From JAVBQJ01 sp031549115 (GTDB lineage: Bacteria > Verrucomicrobiota > Lentisphaeria > Victivallales > Victivallaceae): 41,397 bases of DNA. Location: positions 1 through 41,397 of the forward strand of contig JAVBQJ010000113.1 of NCBI GenBank assembly GCA_031549115.1, written 5' to 3'. Position 1 is the stretch's first letter; every line of letters begins with the position of its first letter. This document shows positions 1 through 7,101 of the stretch, in pieces. Under the pieces are notes generated by a model, which saw only the letters and a list, made by a program, of their open reading frames with translations, was not told the origin of the DNA and did not search any database. The position numbers were made by a program, and so were the translations under genes.

Positions 1-108
1 GAGTTTGAGAAAAAGCTCAGTGAATACATTTGCTATTTCAATAACGACAGGATATCTTTGAAATTAAACGGAATGAGCCCGGTGCAATACCGAACTCATT
101 CCTCGTAG
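1..108 (+). CDS. IS3-family transposase (OrfB/integrase), C-terminal end only
   Basis: The reading frame open from base 1 encodes 35 residues ending in NGMSPVQYRTH, then a stop. The string NNDRI...LKLNGMSPVQYR is the typical C-terminus of the DDE integrase (OrfB) of IS3-family elements, especially the IS150 group. The catalytic core lies outside the window, so it cannot be told whether the full gene is intact. It is followed at once by the element's probable right end, which supports an IS rather than a stray gene. Family confident; subgroup inferred. Confidence 0.85.
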   Translation, partial: EFEKKLSEYICYFNNDRISLKLNGMSPVQYRTHSS

Positions 109-141
109 CCTTAACCCGTCCAAACTTTTGGGGTCACCTCA
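1..141 (+). mobile_element. Right end of an IS3-family insertion sequence
   Basis: The transposase stop at 106-108 is followed by a sequence at 118-141 whose complement starts TGAGGTGACCCC and continues AAAAGTTTGGAC, a typical IS3/IS150-group terminal inverted repeat. The IS therefore probably ends at 141. The sequence from 142 belongs to dispersed repeat copy A and matches the interior of the hairpin of copy C (41149-41182), so the IS seems to have landed inside that hairpin. The left end and any target duplication are outside the window. Confidence 0.75.
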
Positions 142-300
142 GTACTCGGTGGTGCTTCTCAAGGGCTTTTCGGGCGTGATTATGGTGCCGAAGGTGGGAA
201 GAAAATTCCCCTCAAAACCGGGCGTGGAACCCTATTTTCCCGCCCGAAAAAGGATTCCCGGTATCGTCGGAAGCCACCCCCAAACGATACCGATAAATAT
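142..300. repeat. Dispersed repeat, copy A (truncated by the IS)
   Basis: This stretch aligns over about 130 bp with 3091-3222 and, more weakly, with 41161-41270. Shared blocks include CTTTTCGGGCG-like, GAAGAAAATT, CCTCAAAA, CCGCCCGAAAAA and ATTCCCGGTATCG. It contains a perfect 10-bp inverted repeat, TTTTCGGGCG (167-176) and CGCCCGAAAA (241-250). The left arm of the terminal hairpin seen in copies B and C is missing because the IS end adjoins at 141. A second piece of the hairpin motif (GGTACTCGATGGCACTT) lies at 309-325. Frame differences between copies argue against coding. Confidence 0.7.
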
Positions 301-355
301 ATTCCAATGGTACTCGATGGCACTTGCGTTTCACCCTGTAAACAATGGGCCTCTG

Positions 356-868
356 TCAGGGCTCGGCAGGAGTATCGGAAAGATGCTTCGGCACCTGTTG
401 CGCGGCACAGAAAACCTGCCGGGGAACGAACGGCAACCGTACCGCCACCGGAGTCGCCTGCGCTCCGGCGAGCGACCGGGGTTCTTCGATACCGTCGGCG
501 GGAGTGGCGGCATAGACATAATCGATTTCCAACGCGTCCTCCCGGAGAACCTGCCAAACGGCCGGTTCGTCATAGCCGACCCCGCGCACCAGATACCACG
601 GATCGTTGCCCGGAGGCAACGTGGATTGCGCATGCGTTTTCACCCATGCTTCCGAAACCGGAACAGCCTGCGCTTCGCCCAGCAGCGCAGCCGCCTCGCT
701 CCAACTTCCCGGTGTGAGCGGCACGAAAGAGGCGACGACAAAGCTTTCCAGCGGCATGAAGAATTCGCCGTTGCGGCCCCAACACCGCCACGGATGCGGC
801 GGCTCATCGCCATTATGACACCCCGCGCCAAGGAGGCAGAAAGCCGTCAACACCAATACTCGAATCAT
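356..868 (-). CDS. Lipoprotein, paralogue of the preceding gene; unknown function
   Basis: A 170-residue protein with a short N-terminal hydrophobic stretch and lipobox LGAGC (acylated Cys about residue 17), so probably a lipoprotein. It is clearly paralogous to its upstream neighbour: both have HPW..WG near the N-terminus, VPVSE.WVK, DPWYLVRG in the middle and PVAVRLP..PR.V.CAAQ near the C-terminus. Its start overlaps the neighbour's stop (ATGA, 865-868), indicating translational coupling as last gene of the four-gene operon. I do not recognise the family. An immunity or accessory role for the toxin-like first gene is inference from context. Confidence 0.8.
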   Translation of the reverse strand: MIRVLVLTAFCLLGAGCHNGDEPPHPWRCWGRNGEFFMPLESFVVASFVPLTPGSWSEAAALLGEAQAVPVSEAWVKTHAQSTLPPGNDPWYLVRGVGYDEPAVWQVLREDALEIDYVYAATPADGIEEPRSLAGAQATPVAVRLPFVPRQVFCAAQQVPKHLSDTPAEP

Positions 869-1434
869 TTTTTTGACCTCAATTGAATTTGCGGCAGCTC
901 ATCCGGATCGCGAATCATAAATCCTCCGGTTCCATCTCCTCCGGCCTGCGCGGCACAGAGGACCCGGCGCGGCGGAGACGGCAAACGAACCGCCACCGGC
1001 GCAGCTCTCAACGTGATGTCGAAGACCGGAAACAATTCCCCGGTCATAGTTGCGGTGTAAACGTAAAGGATGCCGCTTTCCGGGAAATAATAAATATCGT
1101 ACCAGCTCCCCACAGGATTATACGAAAGGCCCCGTACCAAATACCACGGATCGGCACCTGCGGGTATTTCTCTGGTGGCAAACTCCTTGACCCATTCTTC
1201 CGAAACCGGAATAAAGTCATTGGATTCCAGGAGTTGCGTCAATTGCGGCCAGGCTTTCGGCTTCAAGGGGACATAGGCCTCCTGAAATTGCCAAAAACTT
1301 TCCCGTTCAGCCGAGAGCAGAAAAGTTTCTTCATTGCCCCACGATTGCCACGGATGCTTCCTGATGATTTCATGCGGCTGACACCCCTGCATCACCATGC
1401 ACAATAAAACGCCCGACAACCAGACAGACCGCAT
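865..1434 (-). CDS. Lipoprotein, paralogue of the following gene; unknown function
   Basis: 189 residues from the ATG at 1434, chosen because a GGGGATGG Shine-Dalgarno-like run lies just upstream and the protein then begins with a lipoprotein signal ending in MQGC (Cys about residue 18). An in-frame ATG at 1467 would add 11 polar residues before the signal. The mature part shares HPW.SWG, VPVSEEWVK, DPWYLVRG and PVAVRLP..PRRV.CAAQ with the downstream gene, so the pair is a tandem duplication that has diverged. Third gene of the operon, 45 bp after the gene ending at 1480. Function unknown. Confidence 0.8.
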   Translation of the reverse strand: MRSVWLSGVLLCMVMQGCQPHEIIRKHPWQSWGNEETFLLSAERESFWQFQEAYVPLKPKAWPQLTQLLESNDFIPVSEEWVKEFATREIPAGADPWYLVRGLSYNPVGSWYDIYYFPESGILYVYTATMTGELFPVFDITLRAAPVAVRLPSPPRRVLCAAQAGGDGTGGFMIRDPDELPQIQLRSKK

Positions 1435-1479
1435 ATTACCATCCCCATTTTTTATGTAAGACAGCATGACTATATATTT

Positions 1480-1944
1480 TTATAATGACTTTTCAAATTC
1501 CCGGTAACAAGTATCCATATCCTGCCAGCGCAAGGAAGCGGCGAATTGGCAATGCTCACGCAAGTAACTCAGCAGCTCCTCTTCGGAGTTGAATTCTGTC
1601 AGCTCACCGGTTCGATAAACCAAAAGAGCCAACCCTTCGCTTGCGGTTTGCAAGGCCGCAAACTCTTTTTCCCGGGCGATCAACGTAATATCTTGCAAAA
1701 GAGCTGTACTGGATTGATTGGGGTCTTCGACCGGATAGGCGGGGTTATATTGCTCCAGATATCCCGCGCGAAATGTGTCGATCATCAGCATCTGATAGGG
1801 ATACTCCAACGGAAAGCGCCACCAGTCCCGATAGCCGGTATAGGTATAAAACGGGTCTTTTTCTTCCGTCTTTGGCCGCTGAACATTCTGGTCGCAACCG
1901 GCCAGCAGCAACAAAATTCCCAGCCCGATTATTCTTGAGTCCAT
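1480..1944 (-). CDS. Small lipoprotein, unknown function
   Basis: 154 residues. The N-terminus MDSRIIGLGILLLLAGC is a canonical lipoprotein signal with lipobox LAGC (Cys 17), so the protein is expected to be membrane-anchored outside the cytoplasm. The rest is acidic and soluble-looking, rich in Tyr/Trp/Glu, and not obviously related to the two other lipoproteins here. Its start overlaps the end of the upstream toxin-like gene by 16 bp, so the two are probably translationally coupled; that is the arrangement expected of an effector with a dedicated partner. No family recognised. Confidence 0.8.
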   Translation of the reverse strand: MDSRIIGLGILLLLAGCDQNVQRPKTEEKDPFYTYTGYRDWWRFPLEYPYQMLMIDTFRAGYLEQYNPAYPVEDPNQSSTALLQDITLIAREKEFAALQTASEGLALLVYRTGELTEFNSEEELLSYLREHCQFAASLRWQDMDTCYREFEKSL

Positions 1945-2813
1945 TTCATTTCCACTTCATAGATTTGATCCCAGTTCCCGCCGAAACTCGGTAATGAGTT
2001 TAATATATATCCGGCGCCGGGAATGTCCAGCAACCAGGGCATACTCTTTGTCAGTTTGGTTTTCAATACTTCGCCGCGAGGCGCGTCGGTCACCAATTCA
2101 TTGATTTCAAAGCGGGTACTCTTCTTGACGGCATCGGTCCATGACTTCGGGAGACGCGTTCCGGAACGCCATCCGGAGGTATTGTGGACTGTAAATGTGG
2201 CAATCCCATTTTTGAGTTGAAAGTTCTGAATCGCGTAAGAGCCGAGAAACCATTCTACTTCTCCATACTCGCCGGTACTGGTGCCCGGCCCGGTAAATTC
2301 CCAGGATTTCGGCATTTTCCCGGTACTGAAAAACTTAGCTTTCACTTGTTTCATGCTGAATGAATTGGCAATATCAATGGACTCCGGGGAGTCTGCCGGA
2401 AAATGTTTGGGGTTCTCCTGTTTCTCGAAAAACCAATCCCAGGTCATGTCAAGCCAGTTGGCCTGATGATCCGTGGAACGGGGCGGCTTAGGGATTTTTT
2501 TCTCAAGAGTCTCACGCAGACCATTTCTAAGCGCAAGAAGCTCCGAGAGCCCCCAGCTCGTCGAAAAAGTGGTTTCATCCGGAATAACGACTACCGATTC
2601 TTCGTCCTGCAAAACTGTAATTTCTTCATAATAACACGCACAATTGGGGTGCAACGGCAATTGCGGCCGCTCCGGATCGGAGACGCGAAACACCTTCCCG
2701 GCATTGGCGGCGCAAGCCGAACAGGTGGTCGCAGTTTGTTCCGCGACATAAATCAGCATCTTTTCTTCAACCGGAGCACCCGTCAATTTATCCAGCAAAT
2801 CCTTGATTTCCAT
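1929..2813 (-). CDS. Putative effector/toxin-like protein with MuF-type Cys motif
   Basis: 294 residues from the ATG at 2813 (GGAAGG seven bases upstream; an in-frame ATG at 2846 lacks a comparable site). No signal peptide or membrane segment. Residues about 30-60 hold CSACAANAGKVF, then LHPNCACYY. This Cys-x2-Cys ... His-Pro-Asn-Cys-x-Cys pattern is typical of the C-terminal part of phage Mu gpF-like head proteins and of some polymorphic toxins. The later part (VEWFLGSY, then TVHNTSGWRSGTRLP, then FGGNWDQIYE) recalls C-terminal domains I have seen in Rhs/polymorphic-toxin proteins; this is memory, not a search. First gene of a four-gene operon with three lipoproteins. Toxin function is inference. 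Confidence 0.7.
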   Translation of the reverse strand: MEIKDLLDKLTGAPVEEKMLIYVAEQTATTCSACAANAGKVFRVSDPERPQLPLHPNCACYYEEITVLQDEESVVVIPDETTFSTSWGLSELLALRNGLRETLEKKIPKPPRSTDHQANWLDMTWDWFFEKQENPKHFPADSPESIDIANSFSMKQVKAKFFSTGKMPKSWEFTGPGTSTGEYGEVEWFLGSYAIQNFQLKNGIATFTVHNTSGWRSGTRLPKSWTDAVKKSTRFEINELVTDAPRGEVLKTKLTKSMPWLLDIPGAGYILNSLPSFGGNWDQIYEVEMKWTQE

Positions 2814-2823
2814 GATAATCCTT

Positions 2824-2863
2824 CCACTTGTAAGTTGACAAAACAATCCTTACAAGCAAGTGG
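2824..2863 (-). promoter_or_regulatory. Inverted repeat in the leader of the toxin-like operon
   Basis: CCACTTGTAAG (2824-2834) faces CTTACAAG (2849-2856) plus CAAGTGG (2857-2863). This gives an 8-bp perfect stem extended by a 5-bp stem after a 2-base bulge. It sits directly before the GGAAGG site of the gene starting at 2813, so it could be an operator or an RNA hairpin affecting translation. No clear -35/-10 pair was identified. Confidence 0.4.
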
Positions 2864-2910
2864 ATTCTGTAATATGGAATTCAGCAATAGCTTTCCGGAC
2901 AAGGAATTGA

Positions 2911-3060
2911 CCCGTTATCGCCGATCGGCTGTTTTTGCTTGACGACCTGCCCGCTGCCGACTGCTTACGGGTACCTTATTGGGGCGACATCTGGAGCGAT
3001 AAAGACGGCGTAATGAGTTTGAACTATCAAACAACCGTTATACGTTCACCTCCAAACTGA
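2911..3060 (+). pseudogene. Possible coding remnant, 49 codons
   Basis: An open stretch without a start codon runs from a TGA (2908-2910) to a TGA (3058-3060). It reads LFLLDDLPAADCLRVPYWG followed by DIWSDKDGVMSLNYQ, which looks protein-like in composition. No family is recognised and no ribosome site exists. It lies between the toxin-like operon's upstream region and repeat copy B, where another gene remnant also occurs. Chance reading is quite possible. Confidence 0.2.
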
Positions 3061-3075
3061 ATTCCCGCAAACACC

Positions 3076-3109
3076 AAAAGCCCTCGAGCGGTACTGCTCA
3101 AAGGCTTTT
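3076..3109 (-). terminator. Terminator-like hairpin at the end of repeat copy B
   Basis: AAAAGCC (3076-3082) pairs with GGCTTTT (3103-3109), with an inner GAGC/GCTC stem (3086-3089 and 3096-3099). On the minus strand the stem ends in TTTTGG, resembling a Rho-independent terminator about 290 bp beyond the AraC-type gene. The A/T-flanked arms would let it act in both directions. Confidence 0.5.
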
Positions 3110-3240
3110 CAGGCGTAATACTGGTGTCCGGGACGGGAAGAAAATTTTCCTCAAAAGCGAGCATAAATTCTATCTCTCCGCCCGAAAAATCATTCCCGGT
3201 ATCGCCGGAAGCCACCTTCAAGTCGGCCTTCACAATATAT
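3076..3240. repeat. Dispersed repeat, copy B
   Basis: Same family and orientation as copy A (142-300), with long matching blocks such as GCTTTTC.GGCGT, GGGAAGAAAATT and ATTCCCGGTATCG.CGGAAG. It begins with a hairpin (3076-3109) and contains the inner arms CTTTTCAGGCG (3105-3115, one mismatch against the partner) and CGCCCGAAAAA (3180-3189 region). A 68-codon minus-strand frame crosses it, but copies A and C carry an extra base relative to B, so coding is unlikely. It abuts the decayed gene start at 3245-3313. Confidence 0.7.
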
Positions 3241-3244
3241 TCGA

Positions 3245-3313
3245 ATGGTGATCACCGGCAGATGGTCATATTCGGTAATGCATGACCGCGTGAAAACGTT
3301 TGCGATGGTTCAT
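3245..3313 (-). pseudogene. Decayed 5' end of a uroporphyrinogen-decarboxylase-like gene
   Basis: On the minus strand AAAGGAA precedes an ATG (3313) encoding MNHRKRFHAVMHYR, then a frameshift, after which YDHLPVITI continues in another frame. M.HR.RF.AVM.Y...D.LPV is the usual start of URO-D/methyltransferase-like proteins that are abundant in this phylum. The match stops where repeat copy B begins (about 3240). This looks like a gene start left after truncation by, or recombination at, the repeat. The family is recognised by eye from about 23 residues only. Confidence 0.4.
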
Positions 3314-3399
3314 GAGTGATTTCCTTTGAATTCAGAGTTGGTTTGGTAAACTTGTTATCGCAATTGTCGGCCATGTCATGAACACCTCCGGGGAGGTAA

Positions 3400-4206
3400 T
3401 TACAATTCCTGTTTTTTCATCCAGTTGCAGAATGAACTCAAAGAGGAGAAACCCAATTCGTAAGCAATTTCTTTTTTACGCATTTGTTTTCTCCGTAATT
3501 TTTTGTATTTATCGATCCTGCAGAGATTGACATACTCCAGTACCGTGAATCCGGTGTACTCTTTGAATATTTTAGTAAAGTGAAATTTGCTGTATCCACC
3601 GAGTCTTGCAATATGATCCAACGACATACCATGCCGCAGGCTCTGTTTGATGCGCCGCTTTGTCATTCTCACGATATTGCGCTGATACATGATATTGTCA
3701 CTGCAATTGGATTTCATGTATTCGATCGTGCAACGTATCAAATGGATCATTTCTTCTTTTAGATCCAGAGTTGAATTTTCCGAAAGTACGGCCCATTTCA
3801 TCCGCAGATTCTTTACCGGATAATCCAATGAGATCCTTTCTACGGTATCGTACACGCCGTTGTCGACTTTAATATACTGGGCCAGCAGCTTCTGGAAGCC
3901 GTTCCCGCCGAAAAACCAAAGATGACGCAACTTGTCGGCGTCCAGCGAATAAAAGTATTCATGATCAATATTCCCGTCGATGAGAAAAATAGTTCCGGGT
4001 GAAGCCAGATAGAAGTGGCGGTTCAGGTAGTAGACATATTCACCCGCCAGTACGACCATAATTTCCCAAGATGCATGGCGGCGCATTAATTTTTCGCTTA
4101 GTAATTTGTCCGTGCCGGGAAAATCAGCATCTTCATTGCCGGTGATAATCCGGACTTTCTCTGGCGTCAGCAACATGGCGGTTGTCGCTTCTGAAAATAA
4201 GTGCAT
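3400..4206 (-). CDS. AraC-family transcriptional regulator
   Basis: 268 residues from the ATG at 4206. A TTG at 4212 is also plausible because AGGAG lies 8 bases before it. An upstream ATG at 4254 would lie inside the preceding gene. The N-terminal part (about 1-150) is cupin/sensor-like and contains a GTIFLIDGNIDHEY string. The C-terminal 100 residues contain the two AraC helix-turn-helix motifs: SLDHIARLGGYSKFHFTKIF, then EYVNLCRIDKYKKLRR and KEIAYELGFSSLSSFCNWMK. It begins 6-12 bp after the secreted glycosidase-like gene, so it is the last gene of that operon and likely controls it in response to a sugar; the ligand is unknown. Confidence 0.9.
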   Translation of the reverse strand: MHLFSEATTAMLLTPEKVRIITGNEDADFPGTDKLLSEKLMRRHASWEIMVVLAGEYVYYLNRHFYLASPGTIFLIDGNIDHEYFYSLDADKLRHLWFFGGNGFQKLLAQYIKVDNGVYDTVERISLDYPVKNLRMKWAVLSENSTLDLKEEMIHLIRCTIEYMKSNCSDNIMYQRNIVRMTKRRIKQSLRHGMSLDHIARLGGYSKFHFTKIFKEYTGFTVLEYVNLCRIDKYKKLRRKQMRKKEIAYELGFSSLSSFCNWMKKQEL

Positions 4207-4217
4207 ATCCAATATTA

Positions 4218-7061
4218 CTACTCCTGGAGCCAGCGAACGGATCGTCCCACCCAAAGTGCATGCTCGATCGGTTTCTCTGGTGGTGATTGCTCAATGATAA
4301 TGGAATAATTACCGGTGGCAGGAAAGGTTACCTCCTCGGTATATTGCCGGTAAAGACTGTCTTCTGCTCGGCGCCGATAAATCTCATTGCCTTGCGCGTC
4401 AAGGACGCGAAAGTCAAGTGCAAGTCCCTGGGGAGAATGTGCTTGCCAGCGAATGAAATGCCGTCGCGTCAATGCGGCTGAGTCAACGGACAAGACAAAA
4501 CGCGCGCTAAAGGCGGTTTGTCCGGAAGCTTCCCAATATTCCATGACATTATACTCACCTTGGGCTGCGTCCGGGAACCCGGCATTGACAGCATAGTATC
4601 CATGCTCCGGGGTTCCGGGGATTTTCGGAGCAGCCGAAATGCGGGCTTCCCTGGCCTGTACGATCGAACGCTCAGAGGAACGGACGGCAATATAGATACT
4701 CGATTGATAACTGTGCTCACATTTGTCTTTCGGCGCCACCGCCGCCCGCAGCTGCCACTTTCCGGCGCTTTCGGGAATGAATTCAATAATCTGATAATTA
4801 TAATCATCGCATTTTATTACTTCCTCATAAACCATGCTGCCGCCCGGGTCCAGGACTGAAAACTGTACAGGAGCTCCGGTTCCGCGACCGTGCCACATAA
4901 GCTGCAGCTTTTGGGCGACTTCCGTACTTGCCACCGTGAAGTTCCAGGTTGCTCCCATCGCAGTCGTTCCATCATGCTCGTATCCCTCGAAGGCGTTATG
5001 CGCAGTATGGTCCGGATTGGCGAATATTCCGGAATTGATCAGATAAGCATTGATGCCGGTACCGCGAATGACCTCTCCCTCCTTTTCAATTTTGCATCGT
5101 AGAGAGTTCTTCTCCTGGAGTCTGTTTTGGCGGGCGATAATTCCATGTTCCTGAACCTGTCGTCGGATACCGGCATCGGCGGCGATGTCATCAATATCCG
5201 CTTCCAACGGCAGAAGTAAATAGACTGCGGCGGCATCAAGTTCGTCTTCCCAACGGCAGACTCCGGCGTTTTGAGTCGCGTCAAGGAGTGTGAACCCTTG
5301 CGGTTCGACCCGATAAACAGCTTTTGCCGCGAGCAACTGTGTATTGGGGAAAGAGAACACGACCTTTTGGAAATTCGTTTGCAGTTGCCCATCGAAATAA
5401 GAATAATGTTCGTTTATGGCGACCACGATGGCGGCACGATCTCCGGCCAACAATGTTTTGAGGTAAATTTTTTCATCTCCACAATCGGCCAGCGTCATAG
5501 GGTGAGCGATGCCGAGCAACGAGGCTATATTCCGGAACCGTTGCGAATTTTCACCCACAATCGCCCAGTTTGCCGGTATTACATCGGTACCATGGAATAG
5601 CAGGTTCCCTCCTGCGCCGGTTGCGTCCCACCAACCGAACAAACCGACTGCTCCATTGGCAATTCCATAGTGCATGGCGATGGAGACTTCGGCTGGTGTC
5701 GTCGGTTTTCCCATTCCGCGTGGAGTGGCACTTTTGTCGACATATGAATCAAATCCTTCCGTGAGGAGTTGGGCCTTTCCCACCCATTGTCCGGCAGGTA
5801 CTGTAGACACTTCTTCCCAACTGCTTTGATACGTGAACGTGAATGGCCTGGCACCTGCAGCGCGCTTCAAGGTTTGTAGGTGGTGATCGACATACTTGAC
5901 ATCCCAATTGTTGGTATTGGTGTAAATATCCGGATTCGCGATATCGGCCAACGGTCCGTAAACAAAGTAATTGTATGGAGTATAGGTCAAATTGATGGTC
6001 AAAAGCGTCGGAACCGCAGGATCCGCAAGCTCCAGTTGATTGCAGTTGTCCACCAGGCCTGGCGCATAACCGCCGAGACGCTCAATGACCGGACGCTCGG
6101 TCCAAGCGAAATAATCGTGACAATCCGGCTCATCTTGAATCATATAGGCATAGATGGCGGGATGTCCGGTGGTTTCCGGCAGAGCTTCGGCGGGGGAGCC
6201 ATAAAACATTTTTACACCCAATTCCACCCCTTCATCCAGCATTTCCCGGCTGACCGGGGTAAAAGAACTGAAGACCCCCAATCCGTTTCGGGCGAAACGC
6301 AGAAAATCCGCATATCCGTAAGATCCGAATCCGCAAAGATCGGAAAATGCACGCAAAGATGCTCCGCAGACGAAGTTGCCGTCGGCGTCGGTGAAAATCC
6401 AGGTGCCGCGCTTGCCGCGACACAAAGGCTCCGGGAAGTCGATAATCGCAATAATGGTGTCGTCGATATAATCGGTATTCAGAAAACGCACAGGAACTGC
6501 CTTCCCGTTGTGGTAGACAGTTCCCGGAAGCGGGGCATTGCCGGATTCCCGTTCCAGATAACAATAGGCGCGCTTCAAATCCGGGCTGAAGGTCAATGTG
6601 GCGAGGCGAAACAGAGGATCCCGCGGTGTCGCCAGAACCGGAACTCGGAGCGAGCCGGAAAAACACAGTTCAAACTCGGTTTCCTGTTTTAGGCTATCGC
6701 GTAGACAAAGTACGATTTCGGCGACCTCCTGCGGCGCAATAGTCCGGGGACGACAGGCACTCCAGATCAGGCGATGGGAATTTTCTGCGCTGCTCCATTG
6801 GGAGGAGTTCCGACCTTGCCAGACGATATCTTCAAGTGCCAGGGGGCGCTCGGAGGTATTTTGCAGATAGAAATAGACCATGGTTCCCGGGTTGTCCAAC
6901 TCTTTCTTGCCGGCGTTGATTTCGTTGGAGAGCTCGTGTCCCATAGGGACATCACAGCGATTGTTAACTGCAAGCGCACCGAGAAGTTTTACCTCATCAC
7001 TACGCGTTATGCCTGCCGCGAGGAGCAGCACGAAAAGGAGACACAGTTTCTTGATCGGCAT
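4218..7061 (-). CDS. Large secreted protein, putative glycoside hydrolase
   Basis: 947 residues. The N-terminus MPIKKLCLLFVLLLAAGITR is a Sec signal peptide (cleavage about 20-22). Residues about 25-230 look like beta-sandwich domains. About 240-560 has TIM-barrel-like texture, with YAYMIQDEPDCHDYF around residues 305-318 (Glu311 in a position suggesting a clan GH-A acid/base) and FGWWDATGAGGN later. The C-terminal 300 residues resemble two beta-sandwich binding domains. No named GH family is recognised, so the enzyme role is inference. It lies 40 bp after a pseudopilin gene and is followed closely by an AraC-type regulator. The three form one operon: secretion-associated pilin, exported enzyme, regulator. 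Confidence 0.75.
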   Translation of the reverse strand: MPIKKLCLLFVLLLAAGITRSDEVKLLGALAVNNRCDVPMGHELSNEINAGKKELDNPGTMVYFYLQNTSERPLALEDIVWQGRNSSQWSSAENSHRLIWSACRPRTIAPQEVAEIVLCLRDSLKQETEFELCFSGSLRVPVLATPRDPLFRLATLTFSPDLKRAYCYLERESGNAPLPGTVYHNGKAVPVRFLNTDYIDDTIIAIIDFPEPLCRGKRGTWIFTDADGNFVCGASLRAFSDLCGFGSYGYADFLRFARNGLGVFSSFTPVSREMLDEGVELGVKMFYGSPAEALPETTGHPAIYAYMIQDEPDCHDYFAWTERPVIERLGGYAPGLVDNCNQLELADPAVPTLLTINLTYTPYNYFVYGPLADIANPDIYTNTNNWDVKYVDHHLQTLKRAAGARPFTFTYQSSWEEVSTVPAGQWVGKAQLLTEGFDSYVDKSATPRGMGKPTTPAEVSIAMHYGIANGAVGLFGWWDATGAGGNLLFHGTDVIPANWAIVGENSQRFRNIASLLGIAHPMTLADCGDEKIYLKTLLAGDRAAIVVAINEHYSYFDGQLQTNFQKVVFSFPNTQLLAAKAVYRVEPQGFTLLDATQNAGVCRWEDELDAAAVYLLLPLEADIDDIAADAGIRRQVQEHGIIARQNRLQEKNSLRCKIEKEGEVIRGTGINAYLINSGIFANPDHTAHNAFEGYEHDGTTAMGATWNFTVASTEVAQKLQLMWHGRGTGAPVQFSVLDPGGSMVYEEVIKCDDYNYQIIEFIPESAGKWQLRAAVAPKDKCEHSYQSSIYIAVRSSERSIVQAREARISAAPKIPGTPEHGYYAVNAGFPDAAQGEYNVMEYWEASGQTAFSARFVLSVDSAALTRRHFIRWQAHSPQGLALDFRVLDAQGNEIYRRRAEDSLYRQYTEEVTFPATGNYSIIIEQSPPEKPIEHALWVGRSVRWLQE

Positions 7062-7101
7062 TTTGGGGATACTTTCTTGGGATTGGTCTGGTACAATTAC
7101 T

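Noticed and set aside
128..886. 252-codon plus-strand open frame
   Set aside because: It runs antisense through the lipoprotein gene and repeat copy A, has no ribosome site, and lacks any family motif; the minus-strand lipobox proteins explain the region.
3027..3233. 68-codon minus-strand frame in repeat copy B
   Set aside because: Copies A and C carry an extra base that breaks the frame, and the hairpin occupies its end; the repeat is better seen as non-coding.
3384..3400. ACCTC-CGGG-GAGGT as a terminator of the AraC-type gene
   Set aside because: The stem is only 5 bp without a T-run, and on the minus strand GGAGGTGTTC is followed by an ATG, so it looks more like a ribosome site for a short dead frame.
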